Source: a bacterium
GTDB lineage: Bacteria > UBP6 > UBA1177 > JAKLFG01
NCBI GenBank assembly: GCA_022711315.1
Contig: JAKLFG010000026.1
Location: forward strand, 1 to 33,369
DNA length: 33,369 bases
Reading direction: 5' to 3'
Position 1 is the first letter of the stretch, and each line of letters begins with the position of its first letter. Made by a program: the position numbers and the translations under genes. Shown in pieces: positions 24,795-32,810 of this stretch. The notes below the pieces were generated by a model that did not search any database, had not been told where the DNA came from, and saw nothing but the letters and a program-made list of their open reading frames with translations.

Positions 24795-27700
24795 ATGACA
24801 AATGTTATTTCAAGGATTTCTTTCTTGCTGATTTTAGCAGAGACTTCGCTACTTTTTGCCTCAATTCCCGTTGATCCATTCCGTTGCACTTCCGGTCTGA
24901 ACGAAGGAACGATATGCGACCTGCAGTTGAGCGGAACAACGGTTGATGTCTATTATTGTGAACAGGCGGTATGCACAAAGAATATTCAGAAAAACGAGTA
25001 CGAGTTTTTTGCGGAACACACTTTCCCCAACGAAAAATCCCTTACTACCAACGACTATTTTTTCTCACACAATGCATCAGGCCCCGCAATACCCGGAACA
25101 ATCGCCAATCCTATTATTCCTTTTGCCATAATCAGACCGAATTGCGATTATGTCGGGCGAGGGATCAATCGGGCAAATTTTGAAGAAAACACCGACATCT
25201 ACGCGATATTGGATGCGCTCGAGGAGTATTTCTCTGAAGCATCGTACGGGAGATATACCCCGGAAACCATAATCTTAAATGATGACCTTGACGGGCTGTT
25301 ATATCCTACAAACTTGATTGATTGTTTCAGAGATGAACCCTGCGTTGCTGCAGGAGGCGGTAATTGTCCGAATTCTCCCGTAGGGTGTACGCGATGCTAC
25401 AAAAATGATCCGGCACCATGTTTTTCGACAAAAAACACTATATGGGGAGACCCCCAAAAGCCTCCGCTACTCTGCGAAGACAATCCTCCTGTGAGCCCCA
25501 ACGAGATTTGCTACACATGTTCTTGGGACCCGACCAATGAAATAAGCTATGAAATGCTACCCGACGATGATTGTGAAAAAGATCATTTTGGGCGGGCTTT
25601 AATAGAATATCTTACGGGAAAGTCTGTACGAACAAACCTTTCGCGCATGGCAACATACAGCAAAGACACGAGCGGGGATGGATTGGAGGACATTTATTAT
25701 ATTCCGACAACAATAATGCTGTATAAGACCTCGGGTATGGCGCAGGGTTCTGAATACGCGACGGTAGAAGTATTTGACGAAAACAACAGGTCGATAAAAG
25801 TCATCACGAGATTGGCGAAAATCAGTATGGGGCATGATATGCGAACATATCTTGAGGAGTATCTTCACTGTCGAGGCCTATTCGACCTCTACACATCAAG
25901 CAGGCAATGGGGGCGTCTGGGTTCTTTCGATGCGATTTCCGGAGGCGCTTGTGTCACTACCGCCTCCACGCTTTATGCCGAATCCTGTGCTTCCGACATG
26001 AACTTGATTCACAAGATGATGTTGGGATGGGTGCCGACCACGGGATACACCGATTATTTTGCCTATATCAGCATAGTATATGATGGCCCCCAAATACTTT
26101 TCTATAAAAACGGGGTCGATATTACTTCGCACAACGAATGCAAAGACATAGAAAATGCATTCTGTTTCACCCTCGAATTCGAATATGATCCGGCAGACAT
26201 AATTCATAAGGGAGGCTATTTTATCATTGGCGGACAATCATCAGACTATCAACCTTTCCTGACGGGGAGTAACACTCTTGAAATCAAGTCCGACACTGCG
26301 ATAATTGGCCAAATACTCCACTTAAAGCAGTTGGCGGGGCAACATGTCGGTAATCGTGTTAATTATAGCAAGTGGATTCCTGCGTGGTCTTATGGCATCG
26401 ACAACAACGATGGATTGTTGCTCCATCTATACAATAAAAACGGTCGTAGCGATATAGACTGGGCGGCCAATCCTATGGTGTTGCTTCCGTATCTCGACAT
26501 CATCGAGCAGGACCCTTTCGATACCAAAGCGGATATTTACGCCATCGTTGCGGATCGAGCGAGGCAACTAGGCATTTCTGCCGCCGACATCTCCGCTTTT
26601 ATCGACAACAACATGGCCACTGTTGTCCCCCGGGGGATATATCCTTGGGTATGGGATCATGTTTTACAGGATTGGATAGACAACACACAGGTCGATACGG
26701 GATCATTCGCAGAGATCAGTCAAATGATGGTCAAGACCTCTCATGAAAATTGGCCCAGCAAGGATTCTTTTCCGGGGATGTATTTCAGATTTAACGCCAA
26801 TGACCGATTGGACAGTGTCTCTTCGGTCGAGTATAGAGTAAATGTCCTCGGAGGAACCGGCAACTACTCTTTACCCAGAAACACCTTACGAGTCTATCCT
26901 TCCGGTAACATGGCGAAAGCGCAGGCAGTGAGCATCATCAATCTAAAAGAAAGCAATGGCATCTATAGCATGAAACTTCTTTTTTCGTCGGAAAGCGATA
27001 TTGCCGCTTCCGAAAAAGCGAAACTGACAGGAATGATTAACAACGATTTTGATGCTGACGGTATCTGTGATCATGAATGTGTTCCTGACAGTTCTGGTCT
27101 TTGGTGCGCTTACGATTTCGCAGAGGCGAATGTCAATCCTATGGTAAATAATCATCTCAACGACTACTTTGACAACACTCCCGTTTCAGTATACGGACTC
27201 GACGCTTTCAATGGTTACAGCGCTAAGCCCTATTGTTTGTTGAGAGACGGGAACACCGATAATTGTCCTCGATCATATAATCCCGGCCAAGCCGACTGGA
27301 ACGGCAACGGCATTGGCGATGCCTGTGAAGACTCCGACGGCGACGGGGTTGCCGATGCGAGTGACAATTGTCGAACCACGCCAAATCCGCTGGTGTTCGC
27401 CGATGAGAACACCGAATTGATCATGGGTGTCGATTATACAAAAACGGGGGCTCCTTATTTTCCCGTTGACGGCGGCGCCTATTTTTATGGTTTCACCAGA
27501 ACTTATTTTAGTTTTTTCCCATTCCGATGGGGCTTCAAGTGGCAACCGGACCACAACCTCAACGGTGTTGGCGATGCCTGCGATCCGGGGCATGCCTACA
27601 GTTTTGTGCGAAACGCAACTCCCGTGCATAGCAACCGTCTCTACTCCTTTACGGGCAACTTCAACGACTATGTGCAGATAGATCCCCGACTCCTTGCCAA

Positions 27701-30287
27701 TGCCGCCTCGAAATATGCCACCATGCATTACTGTGCAATTAACGACAGGCAAGCGGCTCTCGGGTATTGGGGCAAAGATGGCTACTGCGCTACCGCGCAC
27801 GGCAGTGAAACGAAATATGACGATACCAATCGTCCTCGTCCTTACTTCAATTTCGGTTTCTCTCACGGTACCGATGAAATGAGTATAGACGAACAGGGGA
27901 GGTCCCCGTGGGACATGCACATTTCATGGGCGCGGAACATTACTGAACTCAAAAAGGATTTCTTGGGAGATGCCAACTATTCCGGTGATGATGCGCGTCC
28001 GGCAATAAACATTTCCAACCTTTTCTTTGTCAACAACAAGATATACTGGAACTGGCGCCGCGATTGGTGGGAAAAAAATGATTGTCATCTAAAAAGCGGA
28101 AATGTTCAATGTGAGGCTCTTAAGCATCCTACTAACGGAAAACAGGTGGCGAACAATGTCCACTATACCCTTTCCTCTGGCGTTTATCCCGAGTTGGCCA
28201 ACCCCGTGAACAAAAATCCCTACATCACCGAAATAGAAGGGACGAAAACGATCAATTATGCCTACTTCAAAAACCAGAAGAAATACGCCCGCTCCAGCCG
28301 TTACTCGCTGGAGAAGGGGACGCTGAACTATTACACCCGTCAACTGCCGAAGCCCGACACCCATATGGCCGATCTGGTCCTTACCACCTGCCATCACTGT
28401 CATCTGGTAGTGCCGGAAAGCGCGATAACGGCGGAGGAAGAGGATCGGTGGTTCGACTACGGTCTCTGGTCTCTCGTGAAACAGGAGGATACTCTCGTTT
28501 TTTCCGCCGAAAGGAAATTCGCCGTGGAAGAGATGCGCTTTTTCGTCGAAGGGGCGGAACGCGCTCTGTACGCGGTGTCGCGGGCGGAGGACGGCGACTA
28601 CTTTATGACCAGTTATCCTGACAGCGGTCCCGATTGGCATAGAATGGGAGCGGTCGATAACTGGCCGACGACGCTTCAGATAGCGGCCGCCTTGGCGGAC
28701 GGAGACAGATTCTTCATCATGGGGAAAGCGAACGATGCAGAAGAAGAGCATTTGTATGCCCTTGTTGCGCAACAGACGGGGACCGCGCCGTTCGGTGAAG
28801 AAGAAATACCCTTGTTCCGCTTTGTTTTCGAGGATCGCGGCGCGACCGGTCTTGACAACTATTCGGGCAAATACCTGATAGCGGTGGGTTCCTCTCGTTA
28901 TCTTCTTTCGCGTGCCGGTGGCGTTACCACGCTTCATCTTTTCGATACGCTGACAGGACAGTTCACCTTGCTGGCTCCCGCCGTCTCGCCGAGTGCCCGG
29001 AAGGTTTACAATGTGTACGGCACGGAAGACAAACTCTACCTTGTCGGCGGCATCGACATGAACGACGGTACGCCGAAGGATCTCTGGGCCTTCGACACCG
29101 CCACCAATGAGTGGACAAAACTCCACGACAACCTGACCGGCGACCTGCGAAAACTCATCATCGAGCTGATAGACGGTAAGATCGTCATGGCGAGTCCGGT
29201 CCTTGAATTCCACCAGATGACCCACAGCGCCATCGCGCTCGATCCGACAGGCAATAGTATCTCGTACCCGACCGTGCCGGTCACCGAATCGCCCGATTAT
29301 CTGCTTGACCTCATAGAGGGCTACTGCCTGAACGAGAACGGGACGCTTCTCAAGGGCGGCACGATGATAAGCGGTTCCTGTACGCCCTTCACCCACCCGT
29401 GGTACAAGTCCTTCTCCATCGGCACGACCGTCTACAGCGTCGCCGGTAAGGGCGACCGTCTCTATGTCGGAACGGGGAGCGCCATCAAAGTCTATGACAT
29501 CAGCGATCCGAACGCACTGCTCCTCAAGAGCACCTTCACCACCAACCGGCGCGTCTATGACCTCGAAGTGGTTGAGGGCGACATCATGTATGCCGCGACA
29601 AGCGGTGGCATCTACAAGTTCAATACCGCCAATCCCGATGCGCTGAATCAGTTGTCGTTCTACGGCACGCCGTACAACTACCAGTACCGCATCCAACTCT
29701 ACAACGACAAACTCTATGTCGGCGACGACAACGGCATCAACATCCGCCACAAGGATACCTTCGCCCGTCTCGCCTATGTGAACTTGGGTTCGGTGGTCGA
29801 CTTCGCCATCACGAACGGCGAACTGGCCCTCTACTGGTACGCCTTCTGGGATGAAGGGATCATGACCCGCGACGCCGACTCGCTCACACTCAAGGCCTAC
29901 GAGTACGGCTACTGCTCCACCGGAGAACTGACGACCGACCACGGGGCGTTCTATCTCGCCTGCGACGGGTACGAGTACCGCTTCGCCGGGCGGCCTGACA
30001 CCTACATCGACTTCTGGGAACTGAACGGTGACATGCGGGAGATGGCAGAGAACCACCTGTACAACGGCTGGGTCTATATCCCCGACGGGAGCGCGGTGAA
30101 GGTCTCGACAAACAACGAGGTGCCGAGTTACTGCGGGAACGGCATCGTGGAACCGGGCGAAGTCTGCGATGGTGACAGCGTCTATTGCGAGGATCTCGAC
30201 CCGAACGAGTGGAACAGCGGTACGGCGACTTGCAACTCGACCTGTAGCGGGTGGAACACGGGAAATTGCTACTGGTCGGGGTGTTAG
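24795..30287 (+). CDS. giant exported protein with degenerate M6-type metalloprotease domain
   Basis: 1830 aa. The ATG at 24795 is chosen over one at 24789 because GGAGG (24784-24788) then has a 6-nt spacer. A signal peptide without lipobox ends near 'LLFAS'. Residues ~100-415 follow the M6 (immune inhibitor A) pattern: 'EEYFSEASYGRYTP', 'DTSGDGLEDIYYIP', then E354-E355-Y-L-H358 and 'GLFDLY', a 'GSFDAISGGA' block and 'HKMMLGWV'. The expected HExxHxxGLPDLY has Glu in place of the first His. Residues ~815-945 hold thrombospondin type-3-like calcium motifs ('DSDGDGVADASDNC', 'NLNGVGDACD'). A CHHCH motif is at ~1199-1203. From ~1370 to 1780 there are kelch- and LVIVD-like propeller repeats ('DKLYLVGGID', 'AIKVYDISDP'). 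It ends with 'CGNGIVEPGEVCDG', a Myxococcus-type Cys-rich repeat. Composition shifts near 28270. Probably secreted or surface-attached; activity doubtful. Confidence 0.85.
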   Translation: MTNVISRISFLLILAETSLLFASIPVDPFRCTSGLNEGTICDLQLSGTTVDVYYCEQAVCTKNIQKNEYEFFAEHTFPNEKSLTTNDYFFSHNASGPAIPGTIANPIIPFAIIRPNCDYVGRGINRANFEENTDIYAILDALEEYFSEASYGRYTPETIILNDDLDGLLYPTNLIDCFRDEPCVAAGGGNCPNSPVGCTRCYKNDPAPCFSTKNTIWGDPQKPPLLCEDNPPVSPNEICYTCSWDPTNEISYEMLPDDDCEKDHFGRALIEYLTGKSVRTNLSRMATYSKDTSGDGLEDIYYIPTTIMLYKTSGMAQGSEYATVEVFDENNRSIKVITRLAKISMGHDMRTYLEEYLHCRGLFDLYTSSRQWGRLGSFDAISGGACVTTASTLYAESCASDMNLIHKMMLGWVPTTGYTDYFAYISIVYDGPQILFYKNGVDITSHNECKDIENAFCFTLEFEYDPADIIHKGGYFIIGGQSSDYQPFLTGSNTLEIKSDTAIIGQILHLKQLAGQHVGNRVNYSKWIPAWSYGIDNNDGLLLHLYNKNGRSDIDWAANPMVLLPYLDIIEQDPFDTKADIYAIVADRARQLGISAADISAFIDNNMATVVPRGIYPWVWDHVLQDWIDNTQVDTGSFAEISQMMVKTSHENWPSKDSFPGMYFRFNANDRLDSVSSVEYRVNVLGGTGNYSLPRNTLRVYPSGNMAKAQAVSIINLKESNGIYSMKLLFSSESDIAASEKAKLTGMINNDFDADGICDHECVPDSSGLWCAYDFAEANVNPMVNNHLNDYFDNTPVSVYGLDAFNGYSAKPYCLLRDGNTDNCPRSYNPGQADWNGNGIGDACEDSDGDGVADASDNCRTTPNPLVFADENTELIMGVDYTKTGAPYFPVDGGAYFYGFTRTYFSFFPFRWGFKWQPDHNLNGVGDACDPGHAYSFVRNATPVHSNRLYSFTGNFNDYVQIDPRLLANAASKYATMHYCAINDRQAALGYWGKDGYCATAHGSETKYDDTNRPRPYFNFGFSHGTDEMSIDEQGRSPWDMHISWARNITELKKDFLGDANYSGDDARPAINISNLFFVNNKIYWNWRRDWWEKNDCHLKSGNVQCEALKHPTNGKQVANNVHYTLSSGVYPELANPVNKNPYITEIEGTKTINYAYFKNQKKYARSSRYSLEKGTLNYYTRQLPKPDTHMADLVLTTCHHCHLVVPESAITAEEEDRWFDYGLWSLVKQEDTLVFSAERKFAVEEMRFFVEGAERALYAVSRAEDGDYFMTSYPDSGPDWHRMGAVDNWPTTLQIAAALADGDRFFIMGKANDAEEEHLYALVAQQTGTAPFGEEEIPLFRFVFEDRGATGLDNYSGKYLIAVGSSRYLLSRAGGVTTLHLFDTLTGQFTLLAPAVSPSARKVYNVYGTEDKLYLVGGIDMNDGTPKDLWAFDTATNEWTKLHDNLTGDLRKLIIELIDGKIVMASPVLEFHQMTHSAIALDPTGNSISYPTVPVTESPDYLLDLIEGYCLNENGTLLKGGTMISGSCTPFTHPWYKSFSIGTTVYSVAGKGDRLYVGTGSAIKVYDISDPNALLLKSTFTTNRRVYDLEVVEGDIMYAATSGGIYKFNTANPDALNQLSFYGTPYNYQYRIQLYNDKLYVGDDNGINIRHKDTFARLAYVNLGSVVDFAITNGELALYWYAFWDEGIMTRDADSLTLKAYEYGYCSTGELTTDHGAFYLACDGYEYRFAGRPDTYIDFWELNGDMREMAENHLYNGWVYIPDGSAVKVSTNNEVPSYCGNGIVEPGEVCDGDSVYCEDLDPNEWNSGTATCNSTCSGWNTGNCYWSGC

Positions 30288-30364
30288 CAAAGAAAGATCT
30301 TTTTACTATCGGGGACAACGGGATCGCCCCGAATATCACCCATCCAAGGTGACCGACGGTTTCC

Positions 30365-30392
30365 TTGACTTTGAAAGGCGTGCGGTTACGAT
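30365..30392 (+). promoter_or_regulatory. putative promoter of the transporter/ankyrin operon
   Basis: TTGACT, 16 bp, TACGAT. The predicted transcript start is near 30399, with GGAGG at 30424-30428 and ATG at 30438. It lies in the 150-bp gap after the M6-like gene. Confidence 0.6.
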
Positions 30393-30437
30393 GAAACGCT
30401 ATTTTTAACGGTAACGCACGCGCGGAGGTTCACAAGC

Positions 30438-31865
30438 ATGTTCGCCGCAGTAAAGAATTACTTCTCCGAATTCAAGATCATGAAGACGGTGTCGAAGGAT
30501 TTCTGGCTGGTCAACGCCATCCAGTTCTTCGACGGGCTCGCCTATTTTGCGATCATTATCGTCATCTCGCTGTATCTCACCGACAATGTCGGCTTCAGCG
30601 ACATGGAGGCGGGCGCGTGGCAGGGGATATTCTTCCTGTTCATCACCGCGTTCATGTTCTCGGTCGGCTCCATCTGCGACACGCTGGGGGTGAAGCGGAC
30701 CTTCTTCATCGCGGCGTTCCTGCTCATGGTCTCCCGGCTCGGGATGGGGATCGCGCCGCAGTTCCTGGCGGGCGACCCGCTGAAGTACCTCGTCATGGCG
30801 CTCCTGCTCGTGATGGCGCTCGGCACCGCGACGCTGGTGACCAACACCAATGCGGCGCTCCGGCACTTCACGACCCCGGAGAACCGCGGCACCGGGTTCA
30901 ATGTCTACTATCTCATCATGAACATCGGCGCCGCGATCGCCGGGTTCGGCGTCACCGACGGGTTCCGGAGCGTTTTCGGGCCGGTGAACGGCAACCTGAT
31001 GATCCTCAACTTCAGTTTCGTGATGGCGGTCATCTGTTTCGTCTGCGCATGGATGATATCGAACAAGCACGACGACGCGACGGCGGCCGAGAAATCGGGG
31101 ACCCCGCAGAAGACGCCGCTCCAGATCTTCGCCGAGGTGTGGAAAGAGAGCGCGTTCCAGAAACTGGTGCTGTTCCTCGTGCTGACGCTTGGCGTCCGGC
31201 TCGTATTCACCCACCAGACGATGGTCATGCCGAAATACTACATCCGTACCCTCTACAACGATTTCGAACTCGGGCTGGTGAACTCCTTCAACCCGATCAT
31301 CATCGTGGTCGGTCTGATACTCTTCATCCCGATCATCAATAAATTCAACATCGTGAAACTACTGGTCGTCGGCATGACGATATCGGCGCTTTCGCTCCTG
31401 TTCCTCGCGGTGCCGGGCGAATGGATACTCGCCATCCCGGGCATCCAGAACCTCAATCAGGCGTACCTGTTCATCATCGTCGCGCAGATCTTCGTGTTCG
31501 CGATCGGCGAACTGATATTCTCGCCGCGCTTCGTCGAGTATGTCGCCTCGGTCGCGCCGAAGGACAAGGTGGCCTCCTACATGGGGCTGTCGGCGCTCCC
31601 GATGTTCATCGCTCGACCCATCAACGGTTTCGTGAGCGGCATGCTGATATCGAGTTACGCCTATGACGGCATCCGCGCCAAGATAGACACCGGCAATGTC
31701 GAATACATGCAGAGCCCCGAATGGATGTGGATGATCTACTTCATCCTCGCGGCGATAAGCCCCATCGCGATACTGCTGTGGCGCAACAAGGTCACCTCGA
31801 ACCCGACCGACGGCGACAGCGCCGAGAAGAAAGAGGAACCAGCCGCCGAAGAAGCGGCCCACTAG
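30438..31865 (+). CDS. MFS transporter, POT-like
   Basis: 475 aa with about twelve hydrophobic segments; inner-membrane carrier. The first helix and loop ('FFDGLAYFAIIIVISLYLTDNVGFSD') and 'FSVGSICDTLGVKRTFFIA' recall the proton-dependent oligopeptide (POT/PTR) branch of the MFS, as does 'RGTGFNVYYLIMNIGAAIAG'. The ExxER motif that POT carriers use for proton coupling is not present in helix 1, where 'NAIQFF' stands instead, so substrate and coupling ion are open. The C-terminus is a short acidic Glu/Ala tail. GGAGG lies nine nt before the ATG. First gene of a tight four-gene run: 13 bp separate it from the ankyrin gene. Confidence 0.85.
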   Translation: MFAAVKNYFSEFKIMKTVSKDFWLVNAIQFFDGLAYFAIIIVISLYLTDNVGFSDMEAGAWQGIFFLFITAFMFSVGSICDTLGVKRTFFIAAFLLMVSRLGMGIAPQFLAGDPLKYLVMALLLVMALGTATLVTNTNAALRHFTTPENRGTGFNVYYLIMNIGAAIAGFGVTDGFRSVFGPVNGNLMILNFSFVMAVICFVCAWMISNKHDDATAAEKSGTPQKTPLQIFAEVWKESAFQKLVLFLVLTLGVRLVFTHQTMVMPKYYIRTLYNDFELGLVNSFNPIIIVVGLILFIPIINKFNIVKLLVVGMTISALSLLFLAVPGEWILAIPGIQNLNQAYLFIIVAQIFVFAIGELIFSPRFVEYVASVAPKDKVASYMGLSALPMFIARPINGFVSGMLISSYAYDGIRAKIDTGNVEYMQSPEWMWMIYFILAAISPIAILLWRNKVTSNPTDGDSAEKKEEPAAEEAAH

Positions 31866-31878
31866 AGGGAGGCGTACG

Positions 31879-32520
31879 ATGAAACAATATCTGCCCATCA
31901 TCAAGGACGGCCTCATACTGATGGCGTTCAGCACGGTATTCGCCGTCATCTGCTATTTCGGCTTCAACGCGCTGAAGGGTCAGGGGGTCAAGACCGACCC
32001 GATCGTCGCGGCCATCATCCAGAACGACATCGACCAGATGAAGAAACTCATCGAGTCGGAAAGCGGACGGGTCAACAACCTCGATGAACAGGGGCGCACC
32101 CCGCTCATGTGGGCCGCCTATGTGAATTTCAAGGATGGCGCGCTCGTCGCGAAGAACGAGGAGAAACGGGTAGAGGCGACGAAACTCCTGTTGGAAAAGA
32201 ACGCTGACCCGAACCTCAAGGATAAGGACGGCTGGACGGCGCTCATGTGGGCGGCGTGGAGCAACTTCCCGAAGGTCGCCGAGGCGCTCCTGAACGCCGG
32301 CGCCGACCACGCGGTCGCCGACAAACGGGGCCACACGGCGCTCATGATAGCGGCGCTCCGCGGGAACGCGGCGGTCGCGAAACTGCTCGTCGAGCGCGGC
32401 GCCGACCGGGCCGCGAAGAATGTCGATGGCAGGACGGCGGCCGACATCGTGAAGGAGATGTCGCCGAAACATCCCGACCGCAAAGACGCATATAACGAGA
32501 TAGCGACGCTTGCGCAATGA
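31879..32520 (+). CDS. membrane-anchored ankyrin-repeat protein
   Basis: 213 aa. One N-terminal transmembrane helix or uncleaved signal ('GLILMAFSTVFAVICYFGF', ~11-29) is followed by ankyrin repeats at ~43-195: 'DEQGRTPLMWAAY', 'DKDGWTALMWAAWSNF', 'DKRGHTALMIAALRGN', 'NVDGRTAADIV', with consensus 'LLLEKNADPNLKD' and 'LLVERGADRAAKN' helices. The repeats are long enough for a protein-binding surface; most likely the domain faces the periplasm. GAGGGAGG stands before the ATG. Its stop overlaps the next ATG (ATGA). Its position behind the transporter suggests a partner or accessory role, but the sequence does not show which protein it binds. Confidence 0.88.
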   Translation: MKQYLPIIKDGLILMAFSTVFAVICYFGFNALKGQGVKTDPIVAAIIQNDIDQMKKLIESESGRVNNLDEQGRTPLMWAAYVNFKDGALVAKNEEKRVEATKLLLEKNADPNLKDKDGWTALMWAAWSNFPKVAEALLNAGADHAVADKRGHTALMIAALRGNAAVAKLLVERGADRAAKNVDGRTAADIVKEMSPKHPDRKDAYNEIATLAQ

Positions 32521-32810
32521 GCAAACAGTCCCTCAACCGCGACATCCTGTTCCCCGGCACCGGTCCCGCGTCGGCCCGGAGCGTGTGGCTTCTGCTCGCG
32601 ATCATGTTCGCGCTCCTGCCGCTCATCGACCTGCCGCGCGCGGCGGCCGCATCCTGCGGCGCCCTGTCGCTCGTCTCGGCCGGCATCGCTTTGCGCCGCT
32701 GGATACTGTTTACCGCCATCGCGGCCATCGTGACCTTCATCGGCTGCTGCGTCGAGATCGAGGTCCCGTACCGCTGGTTCCATGACCTTGTCAGGGTGGT
32801 GCTCGGATGA
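32517..32810 (+). CDS. small membrane protein, unknown function
   Basis: 97 aa with about three hydrophobic segments ('VWLLLAIMFALLPLIDL', 'CGALSLVSAGIAL', 'WILFTAIAAIVTFIGCCVEI'). It begins with ATG overlapping the ankyrin stop by 4 nt and ends overlapping the next ATG by 4 nt, which supports it as a real, coupled gene despite its size. No family was recognised. Confidence 0.7.
   Translation: MSKQSLNRDILFPGTGPASARSVWLLLAIMFALLPLIDLPRAAAASCGALSLVSAGIALRRWILFTAIAAIVTFIGCCVEIEVPYRWFHDLVRVVLG

Noticed and set aside
24789..24797. ATG at 24789 as start of the M6-like protein
   Set aside because: GGAGG would touch the start codon with no spacer; the ATG at 24795 has a 6-nt spacer and removes only two residues.
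28089..30290. 733-codon minus-strand open frame opposite the M6-like gene
   Set aside because: It is confined to the GC-rich part of the plus-strand gene, has Val/Arg/Asp-rich sequence with no recognisable domain or signal, and follows from GC-biased third positions. The plus-strand frame has clear propeller and Cys-rich motifs.
30310..30331. CGGGG...CCCCG hairpin after the M6-like gene as terminator
   Set aside because: The stem is only about 5 bp with a 12-base loop and no T-run follows; it also sits just upstream of the next promoter without the usual terminator form.
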